A stretch of 64,000 nt of DNA from Larix kaempferi (Eukaryota > Streptophyta > Pinopsida > Pinales > Pinaceae): assembly GCA_027924585.1 (NCBI GenBank), contig BSBM01000608.1, positions 7,752,501 to 7,816,500 of the forward strand. The letters run 5' to 3'. A program made the position numbers and the translations under genes. Below, in pieces: positions 57,752-64,000 of the stretch. Under the pieces are notes generated by a model that worked only from the letters and a program-made list of their open reading frames with translations, was not told the origin of the DNA and made no database searches. Numbering within the stretch: position 1 is the first letter of the stretch; every line of letters begins with the position of its first letter.

Positions 57752-58263
57752 CTACGCATCAGGCATATTATCTTTGATATTTATGGGTTCTTCTCCTGAT
57801 TCAATCCTTGAGAGATGGCCAGGTCCTAGGTTTAATCTACCTAGTTTAACAATGATCTCAAAATCATACTCTTGAAAGAGTAGTAACCATCTGCAAATTC
57901 TCCCCCCTAACAATGGCTTATTGACCAAGTACTTCTGAGCTAAATGGTCAGTGTACATGGAGAAGTGTGCACCCAGCAAATAGTGCCTGAATTTTCTGCA
58001 GTGCATACACCATAGCTAGACATTCTCTTTCTGTCGTTTTGTAGTTCTTTTCGACTGAAGATAGCTTTCGTCTCGAAAATGAAATGGGGTGATAAATGCC
58101 CCCTTCACCTGGTTGAGCGAGCACAATGCCCAACTCTATATATGAAGCATCAACATGTACATAAAAATGGCTTATTCCAATCTAGGAAAACTAGAGTAGG
58201 CACAGTTACCATTTTCTATTTTAGTGTATCTAGTCCTTTCTCGCATTTTGCGTTCCATATGAG
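57752..58263 (-). pseudogene. Family C RNase H, copy Y
   Basis: GIVLAQPGEGGIYHPISFSRRKLS and TTERECLAMVYALQKI are the gypsy RNase H motifs (Glu in RECLAMV), followed by VHTDHLAQKYLVNKP with the Asp of TDH and DFEIIVKLGRLNLGPGHLSR at the end. A frameshift near 58000 splits it. Unlike family B, this RNase H keeps its catalytic TDH, and no archaeal-like second RNase H is seen. Confidence 0.75.
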
Positions 58264-58950
58264 CTACACTTCTTTCTTCAGAAGTTTTTCCATCGACGTC
58301 GTTATCTGCTTATAACCCTTGATGAACTTTGTGTAATATCTTATATGTCCCAGCATCGTGTGAAGCTTCTTTATTGAATTCGGCATTGGTAATCTCACAA
58401 TCAGTGCGATCTTTGCAGGATCAACCATCAGGCCTTGCTTGCACACAATGTGTCCTAGTAGAATTCCATAAGGTACACAGAAAATACATTTCTCCAAATT
58501 CAAATATATTTGATGTTGTCTGCACTTAGCTAACATCATTATGAGGTTCTCGTAATGATTCTTGAGTAAACCAAAGACAGACCAATCATCAAAATAGACT
58601 TCTAAGAACTTATGGATAAATTCCTTGAATGAAGCCACAACAACTCTGGAAAATATAGTACATGCATTCTTCAACCCAAATGGCATAACTGTATACTGAT
58701 ATGATCCCCATTCAATAGAAAATGTGGTCTTATGTCTGTCTTCCTCATCAAGTCGGATCTAATGGTATCCATAAAATCCATTAGTAAAAGAATAGGCCTC
58801 ATTTCCTCCAACATTATCTAATACTTCATCTGTAAATGGAGTAGGAAATGGGTCGTGTAGAGAAGCATCATTGAGCTTCCTTAGGTCCACACAGATCCTG
58901 ATTTCTCTTTTTTTCTTCTTATCCTGGATAACCATCGGGCTTATCCATTA
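58264..58950 (-). pseudogene. pol: Family C reverse transcriptase, copy Y
   Basis: From the N-side: IRICVDLRKLNDASLHDPFP, then MPFGLKNACTIFSRV, the active site EVYFDDWSVFG (YFDD) at about 58590, then IYLNLEKCIFCVPYGILLGH and MLGHIRYYTKFIKGY of the thumb. Stops lie near 58949, 58758 and 58262. YFDDW with FGILLGH-like text is typical of a gypsy RT group common in non-flowering land plants; that placement is from memory. Confidence 0.75.
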
Positions 58951-59274
58951 TGATTCTTCAAATGGCTCAATGATCCCTACATCAAGCATCTTGTCAATCT
59001 CTTCCTTCACTCTTTCTTTATATATGGGATTCAGTCTATAAGGCCACTGCTTAACAGGATTCGCGCTTGGCTTGAGAGGTATTTTCATAACCCCCAAGTT
59101 GCCCAAAATTCCTTTCATTTCAGCGAACTTAGTTGGAAATAAATATTGATACTCATGTAGAAGGTCTATGATCTGCGTGACCGTTTCATCATCCCAGTAA
59201 TCTCCAATGGATGCAAACTTCATCTCTTCACTTGTGCCAATGTTTACTTTTCTTGTCTTGACAGGGATGCTCAT
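58948..59274 (-). pseudogene. Family C pre-RT segment, copy Y
   Basis: Reads SIPVKTRKVNIGTSEEMKF, IGDYWDDETV and KFAEMKGILGNLGVMKIPL to NPIYKERVKEEIDKMLDVGI, which is the entry to RT. It matches X at 49211-49560. Confidence 0.7.
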
Positions 59275-59364
59275 ATCTGGAATTTATAGTGGAGGTCCCT
59301 CTACATCGCACGCTCCTTCTGACTCAGGTATATTGATATTGCACGGATCCTCCTCATCGCTATC

Positions 59365-59940
59365 CTACTCATCTTCTTCATCTTTAGCGAGGTTATAACA
59401 TTCAAGGGCATGTTCTATCGTTCTTGCCCATTCTGGTTGCTGGTTCATAGTTTCTGGTATGTCATTAAATTTCTTCTCTTTGTTGACCTTTAATGCCTCG
59501 TTTGTGCTGGGAATTCGTCTTTGAATATACTTTCTTTGATAATCTGTAGAGCTTCGTTTATGATTTCTTTGATAATCTTGTGCTCTGTATTCTTCCTGTA
59601 TCGGTTCGCTGTATCTTTCTCCTTGAGAAGGGTCCAAGCATGCGATGACCCTAATATCCTTCCCTTCGAAGATCATCTTTTTGGTTTTCAGGTTGATGAT
59701 TGGGAGGTTATCCATTGCCCAGTCTATCCCCAATAATGTTGGATATGGGTTACTGTCATCGATGATCTCAATAACCTCGAAGTCTGCTGAACTTCTTACT
59801 CCATCGATATCTACAAGTACATTCGAAATCCTTCGAAAGGGAATAACTTTTTGTTGATTGGCTAGTCTTAATTGGATTTGTGACCATGATAAGCTTGGTT
59901 TCCCCATATGTATCCATGTCTTCTTGGTCAAGAAATTCAC
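59365..59940 (-). pseudogene. pro: Family C aspartic protease, copy Y
   Basis: The active-site region reads MDEIILDLG then a stop at about 59942, and the frame continues NFLTKKTWIHMGKPSLSW to YPTLLGIDWAMDNLPIINL. It runs directly into the pre-RT linker (IPSTNEALKVNKEKKFND) without the Gag-like insert found in X. Confidence 0.7.
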
Positions 59941-60668
59941 CTCTTATCCTAAGTCAAGGATTATCTCATCCATCTCATAATCTCCAATCTGCGCACTGAG
60001 CCTCATTTCTTGGCTTGTTCTTTTATGGCTCTTTATATGGTGAAATGCGCTTTGAGCAGTGTTTGTGCTACTGCGTGGTTCATATTGGTCTAGTAAGTTA
60101 TGGAATTCCACTAAAGCATCTTTGTTTTTCAGTATCTTCATACAACATCAAAGGAACTGTGCAACATAAGTCCTTGTTTCTGCTGCAGTACACGTTTTAT
60201 CATACGTTGCTGGCATATCCTTCGTATGCACTGTTTCACTTTGCAACGGGATTCTTGGTGTTACAGGTGCCATTTCTTTGAATGTCTCCCATTCTTCTGC
60301 GAAGACTTCTTTATTTCTCTCTAGATTGAGAGCAGGTGCTTTCCCAGTTGCTTTTCTGATCCAGTCCCCTTTAGTAGGAGTCTTCTTAGCTTGGTGGTCT
60401 CCAGAAGTTGAAGCTTCTGGTTCTTTATCTTTTGTTGTGGCAATGCCACTTCGCGTCACAACATTAACATTTGGATCTCTAGTTCTTTTCTCTGTTGTGA
60501 TCATCTGAACATTCGGGTTCAGTGCTTCTTGTTTTCTTTATTGCATTTTTGCTTGTAGAACTGGGCATGCCTCAATAACATGGTCAAAATATTTACAATA
60601 TCTACATGTAGTACAAGCATTGGTACAATCTCTAGATAGATGAACTGGCTGTCCATAGTTATATCATA
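59941..60668 (-). pseudogene. Family C gag-protease linker, copy Y
   Basis: Two open pieces in different frames (60504-60148 and 60141-59944) with DKEPEASTSGDHQAKKTPTK and EILKNKDALVEFHNLL-like sequence. It connects Gag knuckles to protease. Confidence 0.5.
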
Positions 60669-61349
60669 TCACCTGACCTCTTCCTCTTCCTTGTCTTGGG
60701 CAATTATTTCTTCCTCTTGCTCGGATCCACCATGACCTTTGTATGTGCCTTGGTCATATTGCGTGTTATCATTGTGCTGTGGAGTTTCCTCTTGAACTCT
60801 ATAAACATCATGCTTCCTTTCTATCATTAGTTCATATGCTTGACAACTGGAATCATCATGGCGAAATGATTTACAAAAATTACAATACAAATTCTTCAGT
60901 GTTCAGACGTATTTTTGGATCAAATAACAATATTCTGAGCAGTGTCCTCTAGTTCGAAAAATATCACACCATGGCCCTTGTTGCTAATTCAGTGGATTCA
61001 ATGGTCCACTGTCGAGGTACTCTTGAAATAGAGGGAAGCGTTCCTTTGGGTGTCCCTCTCCCTTGCATCTTGTACACCAGACTTCTTCTCTGGTTTCTTT
61101 TCCCTTCTTTATGTCTTGTAACTGTATTGTTAGGTTTTCTAGCTGGTTCTGGATCTGGACCATTCCTGTGCTAATCTCTCCTATTGTTGAAGCTTCTAAA
61201 TTCATCGCGATCTATAGGGCTTCTACCTGTGAAGTAACCTTCTATTGCATCAGCGGTAGTCTAATGTGAGGAAAAAATGCAGCTATGAACCACTCTTGGT
61301 ACTGTTGCGATGCGATGTCAAAACTGATTTGGTCTAATAGTTCATCCAA
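60669..61349 (-). pseudogene. gag: Family C gag, copy Y (N-terminal part deleted)
   Basis: Contains CTRCKGEGHPKERF near 61095, CNFCKSFRHDDSSC near 60870 and a decayed knuckle pair near 60600-60650. The N-terminal Gag, PBS and inner LTR end that X has at 52234-53738 are missing: sequence jumps at about 61345 from Gag (FDIASQQYQEWFIAAFFPHI side) straight into LTR. This copy could not have retrotransposed on its own after the deletion. Confidence 0.65.
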
Positions 61350-62617
61350 AACTAATGCGGTGACACATATACAATAGCGCATCCAAAAATTGTGTGGCTC
61401 AGAATGACTACTCGATGATAGGACATCGCAACTGAAGACTGCGATACCTCTTAACAACCATACATCTTCAACCAACTTTACACTGTGCAAATTACACATT
61501 CACCCAGAATACTATACTATGTATTTTATGGACGTATGTTATACAACAAACTACAATGTACTGTGCACTTCCGGTGCTGCACTCAAGGAATCGCATTATA
61601 CAGACTTTAGCGACTTAAGTGTTTACCCAATACTCATGCATTCACCATGTTCAGAAGTTCTTCCACATTCAACATTCATTCATATGCACTCAACACTTAG
61701 CATATATTTTTATCATTCATTCTTACAAAGATTACACATGAAAGCAAAGATACTTATACTTATAAACATAAACTGAACCATTCATCAAAGAAAACACATA
61801 TAATCAATCACATAACAAAAGTATTTAACGTGGTTCACTGCCAGGATGGGAGTTGTGTCTACAGGAACTGTTGTTATATTATCAATGAGAAGGGTACAAC
61901 AGTTCCAATCTCTGCACTCAGCTGCAGACTCTCTTCTCTCTTTAGTAGATCACTGCACACGCAGCTGCAGAGCCTTTTTACAATAAGTCTCTCAACAAAG
62001 ATCAATACTCATCTGCAATAAACAACTTAACCCTTTCCCTCACAAAATATTCCCCTTATATAGCTCGTGCCCTTAAGTCACGTTTGTTACAATGCATGTG
62101 GGCCAAAATCCTAAGGTTACCCAAAACTGGTGTGGTTACTCTACTAACCAAAATCTGTTGAGCTATGATAGTGACTTCACTATCGTGTCCACCCTTCCGC
62201 AACGTCTCTAGCTTCTGACATCTTTTGACTGCACATGGTCACGCCGCTTTTAGCCCCTTTGTCGGGCGCATGCCGACGGGTTGCTTTCATCCGTCGTTCC
62301 TTCTCTAACGGTTTCATGCGCCCGGTTCATGTAATGTTGCTTTTGCTCGTGCGACCGGTCGCTTTCCTTCTTCACCACTCATTACCCGCTTCCTGGGAAT
62401 CTCGGAGCATATTTCCCAGAATAGATCGCCAACTGATCTCACCGAAACTTCTGTTTCTTTCCGTTGAAAACTATGCCATGCGGGATCTTCATGGAACTGG
62501 AACTTCACGACGTTGCATCATCATCGTGCGGTTACTCTTATGCCGTTGCGCTACATTGTAACTTCATAGCTCCAAAAATGTCTTGCACAAAAATTCCTTA
62601 CATGGGCTGAGCCCAAA
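61350..62617 (-). repeat. Family C right LTR (5' LTR of Y, inner end deleted)
   Basis: Aligns with 53738-54999. The outer end reads GGCTGAGCCCAAAA where the middle LTR has GCCCAACA, so the terminal CA is mutated or clipped. Family A RT resumes immediately after it. Confidence 0.65.
62055..62063 (-). promoter_or_regulatory. TATA box, family C right LTR
   Basis: Minus strand CTATATAAG followed by GGGG, in the same LTR position as the middle LTR copy. Confidence 0.6.
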
Positions 62618-62888
62618 AAGGTTGAAAATCCCCTCAATGACGGTTTCATTTATCCTATTGACATAACGAAATGGGTGTCCAATCCAGTTCTAGTTGATAA
62701 AAAGAAAGGTACCATCTACGTATGCACATATTTTAGGGATATTAACAAATACTATCCAAAAGACAACTATCCCACACCGTTTATTGATCAAATTATCGAT
62801 GTGTGTGTAGGCCATGAAATGTTTTCTTTCATGGATAGTTTTTCAGGATACAATCACATTCAGATCAAACCTGAATACCAGCTGTTAG
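62618..62888 (+). pseudogene. pol: Family A reverse transcriptase fragment
   Basis: Plus-strand frame: DGFIYPIDITKWVSNPVLVD, then TIYVCTYFRDINKYYPKDNY and MFSFMDSFSGYNHIQIKPEY. These are RT fingers/palm motifs in the order expected for the family A polyprotein (normally SNPV, VCVDYRDINK, FMDGFSGYNQI). It picks up about 100 codons after the point where family A stopped at 49205. It breaks after KPEYQ, where HKTAF would be expected, so another insertion begins there. Confidence 0.75.
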
Positions 62889-63622
62889 CACTCAAATTGT
62901 GCTAGGTTCTCTGGTATGTTTCACGAAAATAAAGCGCTTCAAGGTCATAGAAATTCTTGAAGGAAAGGGCCAGCCCTCGAGCCACATCCTCAGAGATGGA
63001 AGAATTCAAATTACGAGCGATAGAGTTATCCCAGGGCATGGTAATGTTAGAAAAAAGTCCCGGTGTCCATGCTATTTCGAATGCATAATGAGCGGGTGGT
63101 AATTGGCGAGCAAGTGATAAAATCAACCGACGACAGAGATCGGCATATAGAAAGATCTACAGCGCACAGTTCCCGTGCTGATCCAACAAGCGTGAAACAT
63201 GTTATGTTTCAAAATCGCCGCGCCCGAGTTATGTATCTATCAACTATCATCGACACAGATTCGCAAGGAAAATCAAAGGCCCGAGATCACCGCGCTGATT
63301 TTTCTTGCCAGTAATTTAACCGCATCTCAAATCGGCGCAGTCACTGAAATTAAAACTATCAAACTATCGAGTTTGGGAGGGAAAGAGATCAACGGTTGAT
63401 ATGGATTTACCATTGCCACACTTGGAAGGACTATAAGGAATCCAACATTATAAAATCCAGAGTGGTGCAGAGACTTGGAATCCACCTATATCAGATACGT
63501 CAGAAAGCGAAGGAACCTGATCTTGCAAAACTGACCAACCAACCAGAAGTCCAGGAGGATTGTCCAGGTGTCGGACCACCGGGTTGGTTTTGTCTTTTCA
63601 TATTTTCCGTGAAATTGTTTGA
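62889..63622 (+). other. Start of another insertion; no gene recognised
   Basis: Begins TGTTAGCACTCAAATTG exactly where the family A RT frame is lost, so it may be an LTR start. The next 700 bases have balanced composition and short frames only. I see no motif that identifies the element. Confidence 0.4.
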
Positions 63623-63996
63623 ATGATGAAAGTAGGAGTTTCTCCTGGTGTTGAATCCCTAGTCACCGGTCCCCGGTGGGAGGACAACGACTGTGACATA
63701 TACGACACCATACTAGAAAACATCTCTGTAAATATGGCCAAAGAAAGTTTGGAGGTTATAAGGGGTAGGATAATAGACGTCCACAAAGTTTATCAATCCT
63801 TCTTTCATCTGTTCACCACTACCCAGACCCCCAACTGTCCCTAATTCATCAAGTGGTGTGCCACAAATTATTCTGCCGAGCAGAGAGTAATCCTAAATGC
63901 CTCTGGCACCAAATCCCTCTACCCAATAAAAGCCCCGACTGTTAGAAAGGCCTTATCCATCCCTAATGAATTTGGTCAGAAAGCCCTAGAATACTG
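63623..63996 (+). pseudogene. N-terminal part of an unknown retroelement-type ORF
   Basis: ATG at 63623, 73 codons to a TAA at 63842, then the same frame stays open to a TGA at 63995. Sequence includes VTGPRWEDNDCDIYDTILEN, and after the stop FIKWCATNYSAEQRVILNAS and KAPTVRKALSIPNEF. The second part resembles the N-terminal segment of the family B U3 ORF (EEGRVIHDSGKIAIASFHP) in spacing: R-V-I, then S-G, then a hydrophobic-P stretch and an AxxxP-type helix. Probably an accessory or gag-like plant retroelement protein; function unknown. It runs to the window edge. Confidence 0.45.
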
Positions 63997-64000
63997 AATG

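Larger units (their letters stand above)
49210..62617 (-). mobile_element. Family C: truncated copy X + LTR + copy Y + LTR
   Basis: Two copies of one Ty3/gypsy family on the minus strand around a complete middle LTR. X covers 49210-53479 (gag, protease, a second gag-like domain, start of RT) and stops abruptly inside RT. The LTR at 53480-54999 is 3' LTR of Y and 5' LTR of X. Y covers 55000-61349, and its 5' LTR 61350-62617 has lost its inner end. YFDD in RT and an extra frame after integrase are family traits. The block splits family A between protease and RT and has removed about 100 codons of it. Confidence 0.7.

Noticed and set aside
63199-63399. Stretch reading ASNLTASQIGAVTEI, faintly like a helix-turn-helix of bacterial transposases
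   Set aside because: Only about 20 residues, no neighbouring catalytic domain, no start, and the surroundings are plant retroelement. Too weak to call.
1-64000. CRISPR arrays, rRNA, tRNA or bacterial operon signals
   Set aside because: None seen. Repeats here are long and diverged without unique spacers, and the few tRNA-like pieces are only primer-binding sites.

Overview
This window is intergenic DNA from a repeat-dense land-plant nuclear genome. I see no host gene, rRNA, tRNA or CRISPR. Almost everything is decayed transposable elements nested in one another: Ty3/gypsy Tat/Athila-type LTR elements, a probable Ty1/copia-like remnant, a CACTA transposon end and a LINE remnant. Element types and heavy nesting suggest a large genome, perhaps a gymnosperm; that last step is a weak inference. 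Most coding regions carry stops or frameshifts.

Layout. 1-5036: decayed LTR retroelement ending in a polypurine tract and LTR start, preceded by a 177-bp tandem repeat. 5239-7540: CACTA-like left end with GC-poor sub-terminal repeats, a long hairpin and a 269-bp tandem duplication. 7690-8740: a broken unknown reading frame, then a LINE endonuclease remnant. From about 8904 a plus-strand Tat-like element (family A) begins: 5' LTR, PBS, leader, gag. Its gag is cut at 12045 by family B and resumes at 46235, followed by protease to about 49205. Family C then interrupts A, and a piece of A reverse transcriptase reappears at 62618-62888. From about 62889 another insertion starts and leaves the window.

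Family B (12046-46234, minus strand) is the centrepiece: three very long LTRs (about 6.6 kb each: L1, L2, L3) alternating with two complete 7.2-kb internal domains (I1, I2), flanked as one block by a 5-bp target duplication ATTCC. The internal domain carries gag, protease, an extra RNase H of the archaeal-like type placed before the reverse transcriptase, RT, a second degenerate RNase H and integrase in one frame. Each LTR carries a further reading frame of about 1,100 codons in the U3 part, upstream of the LTR TATA box, in the same sense as gag-pol. It encodes a basic N-terminus, a globular domain and long coiled coils. Every copy is now broken, at mostly different places, so the common ancestor probably had it open.

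Family C (49210-62617, minus strand) is a truncated copy (X), a complete LTR, a longer copy (Y) and a partly deleted LTR. Its Gag has up to five zinc-knuckle motifs; X has a second Gag-like domain between protease and RT; Y has a coiled-coil reading frame downstream of integrase.
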